Source: Pseudomonadota bacterium (GTDB lineage: Bacteria > Pseudomonadota > Alphaproteobacteria > Rhizobiales > Beijerinckiaceae). Taken from it: a DNA stretch of 64,000 nucleotides. Position 1 is the first letter of the stretch, and the number at the start of each line of letters is the position of its first letter. The stretch is from the NCBI GenBank assembly GCA_023426505.1, contig JAFAAP010000207.1, forward strand, positions 1 through 64,000, read 5' to 3'. The translations under genes were made by a program, and so were the position numbers. Positions 41,888-49,811 of the stretch are shown here, one piece after another. Below the pieces are notes generated by a model that worked only from the letters and a program-made list of their open reading frames with translations, had not been told where the DNA came from and searched no databases.

Positions 41888-43084
41888 ATGCAGGAAGAAC
41901 CGAAGCGCCTCGAGAGCGGAACGCCCGCCTTCCGGCGGCTGAACCTGGCCCTCTTCGCCGCGGGCTTCGCGACCTTCGCGATCCTCTATTGCGTGCAGCC
42001 GCTGCTTCCCATCTTCTCGCAGGAATTCCACGTCAGCCCGGCGGCCAGCAGCCTGTCCCTGTCCCTCACCACGGGACTGCTCGCCGTCGCCATGCTGGTC
42101 ACCGGCACCCTGTCGGAGGTCTGGGGTCGCAAGCCGATCATGGTCGCCTCGCTCGTGTCCTCGGCCGCGCTGACGATCCTGTCGGCCGCGGCCCCAAACT
42201 GGCCGGTCCTTCTCGTCGCCCGCGTGCTGATGGGCGTCACCCTCAGCGGGCTTCCGGCCGTGGCCATGGCCTATGTGAGCGAGGAGGTGCATCCCAAATC
42301 CATCGGGCTGGCCATGGGCCTCTTCATCGGCGGCAACGCGATCGGCGGCATGGCCGGACGGCTCGTGACCGGCGCGCTCACCGATCTCGGCTCCTGGCGG
42401 CTCGCGGTCGGGACGATCGGCGTACTCGGGCTGATCGCCGCGATCCTGGCTTGGCGCAGCCTTCCGAACTCGGTCCATTTCATTCCGCGCCGCGCCCATC
42501 CGGCCGAGCTCGCGCGGTCCTTCGCCGACCACCTGCGCGACCGTGGCCTGTTGGCGCTGTATGCCGAGGCCTTCCTGCTCATGGGCGCCTTCGTGACGCT
42601 CTACAACTACCTCGGCTACCGCCTGATCGAGCCGCCTTATGCCCTGAGCCACACGGCCATCGGGGCGATCTTCGTCATCTACCTGATCGGGACCGCCAGC
42701 GCGACCTGGGTCGGCAATCTCGCAGGTCGGCTCGGACGACCGCGGGTCTTCTGGATCATGGTCGCCGTCACCCTCGTGGGCGCCCTTCTGACCCTCTTCG
42801 ACCCGCTCGTGCTGATCCTCGCCGGGATGGTGGTCGTCACGTTCGGGTTCTTCGCCGCCCATTCGGTCGCCAGCAGCTGGGTGGGCTCCCGGGCGCGCAC
42901 CGCCAAGGCCCAGGCCTCCGCCCTCTATCTCTTCTGCTACTACCTCGGCTCGAGCGCCATCGGGACCCTCGGCGGGGTCTTCTGGGCCCGGTCCGGCTGG
43001 TGGGGCGTCGTGGGCCTCGTCACCGTCCTGCTCTCGGGTGCGCTTCTGATCGGCCTGAAACTGGCCGCTCGCCCGGCGGAATAA
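41888..43084 (+). CDS. MFS transporter (YnfM/arabinose-efflux type)
   Basis: This 398-residue inner-membrane protein has twelve predicted helices in two halves. Motif A appears in loop 2-3 as GTLSEVWGRKPIM, and a partial repeat appears in loop 8-9 as GNLAGRLGRPRVF. The sequence VQPLLPIFSQEFHVSPAASS after helix 1 is characteristic of the YnfM-like efflux subfamily. It likely exports drugs or metabolites, and the substrate is unknown. The ATG at 41888 opens a hydrophilic tail before helix 1. No regulator is adjacent. Confidence 0.9.
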   Translation: MQEEPKRLESGTPAFRRLNLALFAAGFATFAILYCVQPLLPIFSQEFHVSPAASSLSLSLTTGLLAVAMLVTGTLSEVWGRKPIMVASLVSSAALTILSAAAPNWPVLLVARVLMGVTLSGLPAVAMAYVSEEVHPKSIGLAMGLFIGGNAIGGMAGRLVTGALTDLGSWRLAVGTIGVLGLIAAILAWRSLPNSVHFIPRRAHPAELARSFADHLRDRGLLALYAEAFLLMGAFVTLYNYLGYRLIEPPYALSHTAIGAIFVIYLIGTASATWVGNLAGRLGRPRVFWIMVAVTLVGALLTLFDPLVLILAGMVVVTFGFFAAHSVASSWVGSRARTAKAQASALYLFCYYLGSSAIGTLGGVFWARSGWWGVVGLVTVLLSGALLIGLKLAARPAE

Positions 43085-43118
43085 GGCCAGGACACTGGTG
43101 AACGGATGCGCGGCCTCG

Positions 43119-43388
43119 TCATTCGCGCTCAGGCTGGCTCGATTTCGGTTGCACGATGATTGCGCCAGCGTTGGGGTGCCGATTGTCCACCTGTGCTCCC
43201 TGGCGGACACCATCACCTTTCATCCGCCCATCGAACAGGAACGACTGCGTTCCCTTTGGACCGGCAGCAGAATGCGTTCCACTGCTGCTCGGTGCAGCTG
43301 GAGCATGTGATCGACCAGACGGACCCTCTTGGGCGTCGGCGGTGGTCGCAGCCAGTACCAACGCACACGCAATCGCCAGTCTCGACAT
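43119..43388 (-). CDS. small secreted protein of unknown function
   Basis: This 89-residue frame begins MSRLAIACALVLAATTADAQ, a textbook signal peptide with an ADA-Q cleavage site. A short hydrophilic Ser/Gly/Pro-rich mature part contains SFLFDGRMKGDGVRQG. A GAAGAGGAA tract precedes the start. The in-frame ATG nine bases upstream sits too close to it. Composition is slightly lower in GC than neighbours. No family was recognised. Its 3' end lies 34 bp from the convergent MFS gene. Confidence 0.55.
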   Translation of the reverse strand: MSRLAIACALVLAATTADAQEGPSGRSHAPAAPSSSGTHSAAGPKGTQSFLFDGRMKGDGVRQGAQVDNRHPNAGAIIVQPKSSQPERE

Positions 43389-43730
43389 GGCAGGCATTTC
43401 CTCTTCCCGCGGGATCGGTTTCGGCAACCATGGGGGAGTAACCGGGCACCAGGATGGCAGCCGCCGGAACAGCCGCGGTCGCGTTTCAGGAGCCACTCGC
43501 CCAGGAGTGCCGGCGCCTCTCCGTTCCGCCCCCTGCAGGTTTTCTCCGCCAGTAATTCGCTACAGCCGAGGCTATATCCACGTTCATGCCTCATTCACGT
43601 CCAATATTTTCGGCGTTTCTGAGCGATGTTCTTTTGCCGCACAGCCAATAAGGAACTTTCTTCAAAGTCTTATTCTCGCCTCATTAAACCCTAAACAGGC
43701 CGCCCTTGCATAAGAACAAGGGAATGCAAC
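43389..43730. other. spacer between small secreted protein gene and rlpA-like gene
   Basis: These 342 bp are a divergent promoter region, notably AT-rich from 43560 to 43720. Overlapping short frames on both strands lack signal, family or ribosome site. No convincing operator or sigma-factor box was found. Confidence 0.4.
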
Positions 43731-44120
43731 GTGGATCAACGCAATAAAACGCTCGCGCTTGCGGGCCTATTCGTCACGGCCATGGCAACTTTGTCTCCGA
43801 GCATTGCGAGTGCCGAGTCATCGAAGTCTTCAGGATCGACGATCCAGAGCGGCAAAGCCTCCTGGTATGGACCGGGATTTCACGGGAGGCGCACCGCGAG
43901 CGGCGAGCGCTTCGACACAAACGAGCTGACGGCGGCCCACCGCACCCTGCCCTTCGGCACCCGGGTCCGCGTCGTGAACAAGAAGACCGGCCAGTCGGTC
44001 GTGGTGCGCATCAACGACCGCGGTCCCTATGCTCACGGCCGGGTCATCGACCTCTCCCGCGCCTCGGCGCAGGCGATCGGCATCTCCGGCGTCGGCTCCG
44101 TCGAGCTGGCGCAGCTTTAA
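43731..44120 (+). CDS. septal ring lytic transglycosylase RlpA family protein
   Basis: This 129-residue exported protein has a signal peptide (KTLALAGLFVTAMATLSPSI, cleavage near ASA-ES) and a single double-psi beta-barrel domain: KASWYGPGFHGRRTASGERF, LPFGTRVRVVNKKTGQSV and RINDRGPYAHGRVIDLS, with the catalytic Asp of the IND motif. RlpA proteins bind or cleave peptidoglycan strands lacking stem peptides. There is no SPOR domain, so septal targeting is doubtful. The start is a GTG, because the nearby ATG at 43724 is out of frame. Confidence 0.88.
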   Translation: MDQRNKTLALAGLFVTAMATLSPSIASAESSKSSGSTIQSGKASWYGPGFHGRRTASGERFDTNELTAAHRTLPFGTRVRVVNKKTGQSVVVRINDRGPYAHGRVIDLSRASAQAIGISGVGSVELAQL

Positions 44121-44204
44121 GCCTCACGCGGGAACCCGAGGCGACGCCTGCCGCTTCTTCCCCCGGTCCTCTCTCCTCGAAAGAGGGAGGCTTTGGAGGA
44201 TATG

Positions 44205-45035
44205 ATGCGGTCCCGGTGGTATCTTAGATCATCCCATGCAGCACTCCTCCTGCTCCTGATCGGGAGCGGGGGAGCGGCCCATGCACAGGGCGGCAGGGTC
44301 TGGGTCGACCCGCCGGCCAACCTGAATGCGCCCGCAAAGCCTGCGGAACCCCCGGCGGTGCCGGCAGCACCATCCGCCCCGCCTCAAGCCGTCCCGCAGG
44401 CGCCGCAGCAGCAGGCCGCCCCCACGCCCCAGCCGGCGGAACCGGCCGTACGCTCGGCCCAGCCCGAACGAGTCTCCCCTGCTCCGCAGCCCCCGGCGCA
44501 ATCGGCAGAGACACCCAAAACTTCTCCGCCGGCGGCTCCTCCTGCGCCTGCGCCGACGGTCGCGCAGCCGCGGCACGAGCCCGAGAGCCAACTCGCCGCA
44601 AGCGAGCGGACGGCCAGGGACCTCGCGGTCCGGTATCTCGCGTCATGGTCGGAGCCGAATCAGGAAGCCCTGTCGGAGGCCGGCGACTTCTACGGCGACC
44701 GGGTCGTGTTTCACGGGCGCACGATCAGCGCACGCCGACTCGTCCGGGAAAAAAGCCGCTTCGCTCGCCGCTGGCCCGAGCGGAACTATCGCCCTCAAGA
44801 GAACACAATGAAGGTGGCCTGTGAGCCGACAGGCTTGGTCTGCACGGTGCACACCATGTTCGATTTCATGGCCGCCAATCCGAGACGCGGCAGGCGGACG
44901 GAAGGCGTCGGAGCGCTCCAGCTGGTGGTGAGCTTCGCGAGCAATCAACCCATCATCACGGCCGAGAACAGCGTGGTCCTGAACCAGGGCCGCGACAGGC
45001 GAAATCTTGCACAGGAGGGCTCGTCCCATGATTGA
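44205..45035 (+). CDS. exported proline-rich protein with C-terminal NTF2-like domain
   Basis: This 276-residue protein has a signal peptide (HAALLLLLIGSGGAAHAQ), a Pro/Ala-rich linker (about 35-120), and a C-terminal globular domain of roughly 130 residues. That domain (RDLAVRYLASWSEPNQEAL; FYGDRVVFHGRTISARRLV; MFDFMAANPRRGRR) resembles SnoaL/NTF2-like folds and is seen in several alphaproteobacterial envelope proteins. GGAGG at 44195 gives normal spacing to the ATG at 44205. The gene overlaps the next by 8 bases, so the two products are probably made together. Function unknown. Confidence 0.72.
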   Translation: MRSRWYLRSSHAALLLLLIGSGGAAHAQGGRVWVDPPANLNAPAKPAEPPAVPAAPSAPPQAVPQAPQQQAAPTPQPAEPAVRSAQPERVSPAPQPPAQSAETPKTSPPAAPPAPAPTVAQPRHEPESQLAASERTARDLAVRYLASWSEPNQEALSEAGDFYGDRVVFHGRTISARRLVREKSRFARRWPERNYRPQENTMKVACEPTGLVCTVHTMFDFMAANPRRGRRTEGVGALQLVVSFASNQPIITAENSVVLNQGRDRRNLAQEGSSHD

Positions 45036-46206
45036 TCCCGAACGTTCCACCCAGCATCCGGGAGGGCGCGCGGACAATCCTGCAGCCTCGTCGGACAAGA
45101 CCTGGACGTCGGCCCGGGAGCGGGTGCGCGAGATCATCCGCGCCGAGGTCGAGCGCTTCCACCCGACGGACGACGCTCGCTATCCCCTGGAACTCATCGT
45201 CGAATCCTCGATCCGCTACAGGGAGGCCGAGGGCGGGCTTGCGATCACCGTCGTCGACGATGCCGGACAGCCCCGAACCCACACGAAGGACGGGCATAGC
45301 ACGGCCTTCACCATCAGGGATCTGCTGGAAGAGATCCGGCGGACGCGTCCGATGCTGTTCGAGCAGGCTCATGCGGCTGCGAGCGGCGCGGCTGCGGATC
45401 GGCCCGAACCCCACCGGCGCGATTGGCTCGACCTGGGTGCCACAGAGGAGGCCGCGCACGCCGAAAGCCCGAAGGCAGCCACGGCGACGTCGGCGCGGCC
45501 GGGCCATCTGCGCCGCCTGCGCAGGGGCAAGATGCGCCTTCACCTGTGGACGCGCGCCGCCCGGCGCCGCTGGGTCGAGCCGGCGATCAGGACCGGAGCC
45601 GCGAAGCTGCAGGCCGCCCGGGTGGACCTGCCGAAGAATCTCGAGCCGCTGCCGGACCTGTTCGGAAGGGACCGGGCTCCGTCCGCGGGGCGCGGCCTCG
45701 CCGTCGGGGCTGCGGCGCTCGCCGCCCTCATCGGCATCGGCGCGTTCTTCGTCGTCGGGAGGGATCGGCCGACCGAAACCATGAATGCCGGAAGCCAGGT
45801 CGTGGAGCCGACGTCGACGGGGACGGTGTCGGCCGCGCAAGGCCCGAGCGAGACCGCCGCCGTCGCGCCTTCCACCGGTGGCCGCGTCCTGCGCGGGGTG
45901 CCGGACGTGATCGACACCGCGACCCTGTCGCTCGACGGCGAGGTCGTGCGCCTGTTCGGCGTCGAATGGGCCCCGGGCGGCGGCAAGCCCGACGACCTGA
46001 CCCAGTATCTGCGGGGGCGGGAGATCACCTGCGAGCAGGTGAAGACGGGCGAGAGCTATCGCTGCCAGGTCGACGGGCAGGACCTGTCGCGGGTGGTGCT
46101 GTTCAACGGCGGCGGCAAGACCACCGCCGAGGCGACCCCTGAGCTGAAGGTCACCGAGGAGAAGGCGCGGGCCGCGCAGACCGGCGTATGGGCCCGGCAG
46201 CCCTGA
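45028..46206 (+). CDS. membrane-anchored protein with C-terminal SNase-like domain lacking catalytic residues
   Basis: This 392-residue protein has a cytoplasmic N-terminal domain (about 20-120; YPLELIVESSIRYREAEGG, FTIRDLLEEIRRTRP), a basic stretch, and one membrane helix near 235 (GLAVGAAALAALIGIGAFFV). An extracytoplasmic Thr/Ser-rich linker and an SNase-like OB domain (about 295-392; GVPDVIDTATLSLDGEVVRL) follow. Active thermonucleases need DGDT acids and a Glu/Arg pair. Here the motif is DTATLSL and the Glu site reads GVEWAPG, so it is probably a binding fold. The ATG at 45028 lies inside the end of the previous gene. Confidence 0.72.
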   Translation: MIDPERSTQHPGGRADNPAASSDKTWTSARERVREIIRAEVERFHPTDDARYPLELIVESSIRYREAEGGLAITVVDDAGQPRTHTKDGHSTAFTIRDLLEEIRRTRPMLFEQAHAAASGAAADRPEPHRRDWLDLGATEEAAHAESPKAATATSARPGHLRRLRRGKMRLHLWTRAARRRWVEPAIRTGAAKLQAARVDLPKNLEPLPDLFGRDRAPSAGRGLAVGAAALAALIGIGAFFVVGRDRPTETMNAGSQVVEPTSTGTVSAAQGPSETAAVAPSTGGRVLRGVPDVIDTATLSLDGEVVRLFGVEWAPGGGKPDDLTQYLRGREITCEQVKTGESYRCQVDGQDLSRVVLFNGGGKTTAEATPELKVTEEKARAAQTGVWARQP

Positions 46207-46220
46207 GTCCGAAACGACCT

Positions 46221-46249
46221 GAGCCGGCGTGCAGAAAAGCCGCCGGCTC
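46221..46249. terminator. hairpin between convergent genes
   Basis: A 9-bp perfect stem GAGCCGGCG / CGCCGGCTC with an 11-nt loop sits 15 bp past the SNase-like gene and 27 bp before the minE stop on the other strand. No T tract follows on either side, so termination is likely but unproven. Confidence 0.5.
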
Positions 46250-46275
46250 AGATGATTGCGTTGTGCCCTGAACGA

Positions 46276-46539
46276 TCAGACGCGGACGACCTCCGGCCCC
46301 GGAAGCTCGACCTCGATCTCGAGGGTCGAGAGATCGGCGCCGCGGTTCATCTTCACCTGAACGTTGTCGCGCTCGATGCTCAGATGCTTGCCGACGACCG
46401 CGAGGATCTCCTCCCGCAGCTGGGCAAGGAGGTCGGATTTGCCTCCGACGATGCCGCGCTCGTGCGCCAGAAGGATCTGGAGCCGCTCGCGGGCGACTGG
46501 CGCGGATGTGCGCCGGTTGAAGAAACTCATCAGGTTCAT
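46276..46539 (-). CDS. minE: cell division topological specificity factor MinE
   Basis: This 87-residue protein opens with [20 protein letters not shown], containing the membrane-targeting and MinD-binding segment, then [10 protein letters not shown] and a C-terminal dimerisation domain ending [18 protein letters not shown]. It stimulates MinD ATPase and sets the Min oscillation that keeps the division septum at mid-cell. Its ATG overlaps the minD stop (ATGA), so synthesis is coupled. Confidence 0.95.
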   Translation of the reverse strand: MNLMSFFNRRTSAPVARERLQILLAHERGIVGGKSDLLAQLREEILAVVGKHLSIERDNVQVKMNRGADLSTLEIEVELPGPEVVRV

Positions 46540-47351
46540 GCGGCCCTCCGTCCGAACAGCTTGCCGAACAGGCCCTTCTTGTCGGAGGGGATCATCATCT
46601 CGACGCTCTCGCCCTTGAGCCGGCGGACCGCGTCGAAATAGGCACGGGCCGGACCGCTGTTCGGGTTGTTGAGAGTGACGGGCGATCCCACGTTCGACGC
46701 GCGCAGGACCTCTTCGCTCTCCGGGATGATGCCGAGGAGCGGAATGGAGAGGATCTCCAGCACGTCTTCCTTCTTGAGCATCTCGCCGCGCTCGGCGCGG
46801 GCCTGATCGTAGCGGGTGAGGAGCAGATGCTTCTCGATGCGCTCGCCCTTCTCGGCCTTCTCGGTCTTCGAATCGAGCAGGCCGATGATGCGGTCGGAGT
46901 CGCGGACCGAGGAGACCTCCGGGTTGGTGACGACCACCGCGACGTCCGCGTGGCGCATGGCCAGCGTCGCGCCGCGCTCGATGCCGGCCGGGCTGTCGCA
47001 CACGATCCAGTCGAACTTCTCGCGCAGGTCGTTGAGCACGCGGGCGACGCCTTCCTCGGTCAGCGCGTCCTTGTCGCGGGTCTGCGACGCCGGCAGGAGC
47101 GAGAGGTTCTCGAGGCGCTTGTCGCGGATGAGGGCCTGGCTGAGCTTCGCGTCGCCCTGCACCACGTTGATGAGGTCAAACACGACGCGCCGTTCGGCAC
47201 CCATCACGAGGTCCAGGTTGCGGAGGCCGACGTCGAAGTCGATGACGCAGACCTTGTCGCCGCCCTGGGCAAGAGCACCGCCCAAGGCCGCGGTCGAGGT
47301 CGTCTTTCCAACGCCGCCTTTGCCAGATGTTACGACCAAGACTTTGGCCAT
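46536..47351 (-). CDS. minD: septum site-determining ATPase MinD
   Basis: This 271-residue ParA-family ATPase has the deviant Walker [21 protein letters not shown] at the N-terminus, [16 protein letters not shown] (switch II/Walker B), and an amphipathic C-terminal membrane-targeting helix ([14 protein letters not shown]). It recruits MinC to the membrane and oscillates with MinE. It lies 19 bp after minC in the minCDE operon. Confidence 0.97.
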   Translation of the reverse strand: MAKVLVVTSGKGGVGKTTSTAALGGALAQGGDKVCVIDFDVGLRNLDLVMGAERRVVFDLINVVQGDAKLSQALIRDKRLENLSLLPASQTRDKDALTEEGVARVLNDLREKFDWIVCDSPAGIERGATLAMRHADVAVVVTNPEVSSVRDSDRIIGLLDSKTEKAEKGERIEKHLLLTRYDQARAERGEMLKKEDVLEILSIPLLGIIPESEEVLRASNVGSPVTLNNPNSGPARAYFDAVRRLKGESVEMMIPSDKKGLFGKLFGRRAA

Positions 47352-47370
47352 TGCTGTCTCTCTTTCTGTC

Positions 47371-48084
47371 TCATTCCAGGGTTGTCAGGATGATGGAGTC
47401 GCCGTCCAGGCTGACCTGGATCGGTTGACCGCGGTATTTGGAACCGAGGTCGTCGGCCGTTTTGTACAGCCCATCGACGGCGATGAGCTCGGCTTCGAAT
47501 TTTCTGCAGAAAATGCGGGCCTTGGAACTCCCGGTGCAGCCGGCGATGGCCCTTCCGCGCAGCGCACCGTAGATATGGATGGAACCGCCGGCGACGACCT
47601 CGGCGCCGGACGCCACATGACCGAGGATCGTCACGTCGCCTTCCGTATGGATGATCGACTGCCCCGACCGGACGGATCCCTCGATAAGGAGAGCCGTGGT
47701 CGGAGCTGGCTGGGACGAGCTGGCCACCGGCAGGGGAACGGCCTCGAGGTCGGGCGCATCGATGTCGCCGGCCGGACGGCCGCCGGTGACCGGAGCAGGC
47801 ATGTCGGAATCGAGCACCGCCTCAGCGGCGCCCTCCAGGCCGATGATGCGGATGTCGCGCATCCTGAGGGCAGCCAGGAAGAACTTCAGCTCGGACTTCG
47901 ACGGCTTGAGGGCTGACACGTCGGCGATGATCGGCCGGTCGTTGAAGAAGCCGGGAGAGTTTTTGGCGACGGCGTCGAGGTCCTCGAGCCAGTCGCGGAG
48001 CGGCACGGTCGGCGCCAGAACAAGCGCCAGAAAGGACTTGCCGCGAAAGCGAAGAGAGGGACGGGTGCGAACTGCGATGGTCAC
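47371..48084 (-). CDS. minC: septum formation inhibitor MinC
   Basis: This 237-residue inhibitor of FtsZ assembly has an N-terminal domain (about 1-105; FLALVLAPTVPLRDWLEDLD) and a right-handed beta-helix C-terminal domain (about 130-235) with SGQSIIHTEGDVTILGHVAS, GGSIHIYGALRGRAIAG and CRKFEAELIAVDG, the MinD-binding and dimer surface. The start is a GTG at 48084. An AGGA lies about 13 bases upstream. It is the first gene of the operon, with the promoter in the AT-rich region at 48085-48400. Confidence 0.93.
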   Translation of the reverse strand: MTIAVRTRPSLRFRGKSFLALVLAPTVPLRDWLEDLDAVAKNSPGFFNDRPIIADVSALKPSKSELKFFLAALRMRDIRIIGLEGAAEAVLDSDMPAPVTGGRPAGDIDAPDLEAVPLPVASSSQPAPTTALLIEGSVRSGQSIIHTEGDVTILGHVASGAEVVAGGSIHIYGALRGRAIAGCTGSSKARIFCRKFEAELIAVDGLYKTADDLGSKYRGQPIQVSLDGDSIILTTLE

Positions 48085-48569
48085 GGGTGATCAATTTCCT
48101 GCTGTCCTGTGATTTCGTCGTTTTATGGTTAATGGACGGTTAAGATCGGCCCGAAGCGTCAAGATTTTTAACCGTTGGCCGGCCCGGCAGGCCGGACCCG
48201 TCGCAGCGCCGTACCGGCTTCAGGGGATGAACCCGACATAGGCCCGCCTCGTCCGCCCCATTCGACGAACACCGTCGATCGGATCTATGCGTACGTATTG
48301 GGCATATCCGATCGGATCATTTTTGCGATTTATGGACTCATTTACCCGATCGAGGAATATAAATCTAAAAACCTATACCTCGTGGGTAAATGAATGTTCT
48401 TTTTGATTACTGCGGTGCATGAAAGCGTTTATTGACCGAACCCTTGATCGGCATACGATGACTTATCTCTTTTTGAATTCCGATCCACCGGGATGTGGGC
48501 ACAGGCACATCCTGGCTTCGAGAGATGAGAGAAGCAATACGAGGCGCAAGAGCGCCCGGGGAGGTCTGC
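48085..48569. other. AT-rich divergent promoter spacer with hairpin and repeats
   Basis: These 485 bp separate minC from the TAXI gene. They hold an 8-bp inverted repeat (ACGGTTAA 48136-48143 / TTAACCGT 48168-48175), two direct copies of CGATCGGATC (48276-48285 and 48309-48318), and the long hairpin at 48339-48392. The stretch 48290-48480 is far more AT-rich than the rest of the window. A 72-codon plus-strand frame here has no acceptable start near its hydrophobic part. Confidence 0.5.
48339..48392. promoter_or_regulatory. long interrupted hairpin in AT-rich spacer
   Basis: CATTTACCC (48339-48347) pairs with GGGTAAATG (48384-48392), and the inner CGAGG (48351-48355) pairs with CCTCG (48378-48382), leaving a small internal loop and a 22-nt AT-rich terminal loop. 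That is 14 base pairs in total. The plus strand continues AATGTTCTTTTTGATT, so termination of a leader or small RNA is one reading. A protein-binding site or DNA cruciform is another. Confidence 0.5.
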
Positions 48570-49736
48570 ATGTCCGGTCGAGCCACAGGCTTGTTCTTAA
48601 CCTTCACTCGTGCGCCGACGCGCGTTCTCGCGCGAACACTTGCGGCGGCCGCGGCTCTTCTGTTCGGGACGCTCGGAGCCTCCGCCCAGTCGGCTCCTTC
48701 CTCGAACTTCACCCGGATGAACGCCGGCACCGTCGGCATCATCTCGGGCGGCGCGGACGGGACCTATATCCGCATCGCGGCCGATCTCGCGAACGTGCTC
48801 GACGGCGAGAACCTGCGCATCCTGCCGATCATCGGCCGCGGATCCCTGCAGAACCTCCGGGACGTGATGTTCCTGCGCGGGGTCGACATCGGCATCGTGC
48901 AGATGGATGCGCGCGAGGAGCTGAAGGCGGAGAACCTCCAAAACGACGCGTTTCGGCGGCTGCGCTACATTACGCGCCTCTACAACGAGGAAGTCCACAT
49001 CATCGCGAGCCGCGACATCACCGACATCCGCCAGCTCGACGGCAAGAAGGTGAACATCGACAAGGTGGGCAGCGGCACCAATCTGACCTCCCGCCTGATC
49101 TTCGAGAAGCTGGGGATCAAGCCCGACGTGACCACCTTCGATCAGAGCTCGTCCTACGAGCGCCTGCGCTCGGGCGAGATCCAGGCGGCCGTCTACGTCG
49201 CGGGCCGGCCGGTGCGCGCCATCGCGGAGTTCCAGAGCGAAGGCCGCTTCCACCTGCTGCCGATCCCGTTCGAGGGCGAGATCGCCGAAACCTACTTCCC
49301 GGCACGCTTCTCCAATGCCGACTATCCGCGCCTCGTCGACGCGGACAAGCCCGTCGAGACATTGGCGGTCGGCAGCCTCCTGGCGGTGTTCAACTGGCAG
49401 GAAAACTCGGATCGCTACAACCGGGTCAGACGGTTCGTGGATGCCTTCTTCTCGCGCTTCGACGAGTTCCTGCAGCCGGGGCGGCATCCGAAATGGAAGG
49501 AGGTCAACCTCGCGGCCGAGGTGCCCGGCTGGGAGCGCGTGAAGCCCGCGCAGGAATGGCTCGACCGCGCCGTCGCCGCGAAGGCGTCCCCGGAGCAGTC
49601 CAGGAGCTTCGAGGCCTTCCTTCAGAGCTCCGGCAGCACCGTGTCGGCCTCTCAGCGCGAAGCCCTCTTCCGGGAATTCCTCACCTGGCAGAGCGAGCGC
49701 CAGAAGGGGAACCGGAGAGCGACCCGGCAGGATTGA
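48570..49736 (+). CDS. TAXI family TRAP transporter solute-binding protein (orphan)
   Basis: This 388-residue protein has an Arg-rich signal peptide (start MSGRATGLFLTFTRAPTRVL, cleavage near ASA-QSA) and a TAXI-type binding domain: GTVGIISGGADGTYIRIAAD, RGVDIGIVQMDAREE and KVNIDKVGSGTNLTSRLIFE. TAXI proteins usually feed fused TRAP membrane subunits, and none is encoded nearby. The substrate is unknown, and a sensory role is possible. The C-terminal region past 320 is longer and more charged than in typical members. GGGGAGG lies just upstream of the ATG at 48570. Confidence 0.87.
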   Translation: MSGRATGLFLTFTRAPTRVLARTLAAAAALLFGTLGASAQSAPSSNFTRMNAGTVGIISGGADGTYIRIAADLANVLDGENLRILPIIGRGSLQNLRDVMFLRGVDIGIVQMDAREELKAENLQNDAFRRLRYITRLYNEEVHIIASRDITDIRQLDGKKVNIDKVGSGTNLTSRLIFEKLGIKPDVTTFDQSSSYERLRSGEIQAAVYVAGRPVRAIAEFQSEGRFHLLPIPFEGEIAETYFPARFSNADYPRLVDADKPVETLAVGSLLAVFNWQENSDRYNRVRRFVDAFFSRFDEFLQPGRHPKWKEVNLAAEVPGWERVKPAQEWLDRAVAAKASPEQSRSFEAFLQSSGSTVSASQREALFREFLTWQSERQKGNRRATRQD

Positions 49737-49811
49737 GCAGGACGAAGGACAGTTCCCGTCTCCCCGGCGCCGCCCGCCGGCCCGGGTGAGCGCTACCGAA
49801 GGAGGTCCGAC

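Noticed and set aside
48175..48393. 72-codon plus-strand frame with a hydrophobic C-terminal part
   Set aside because: No start codon lies close to the hydrophobic part, there is no ribosome site, and the frame ends inside the long hairpin.
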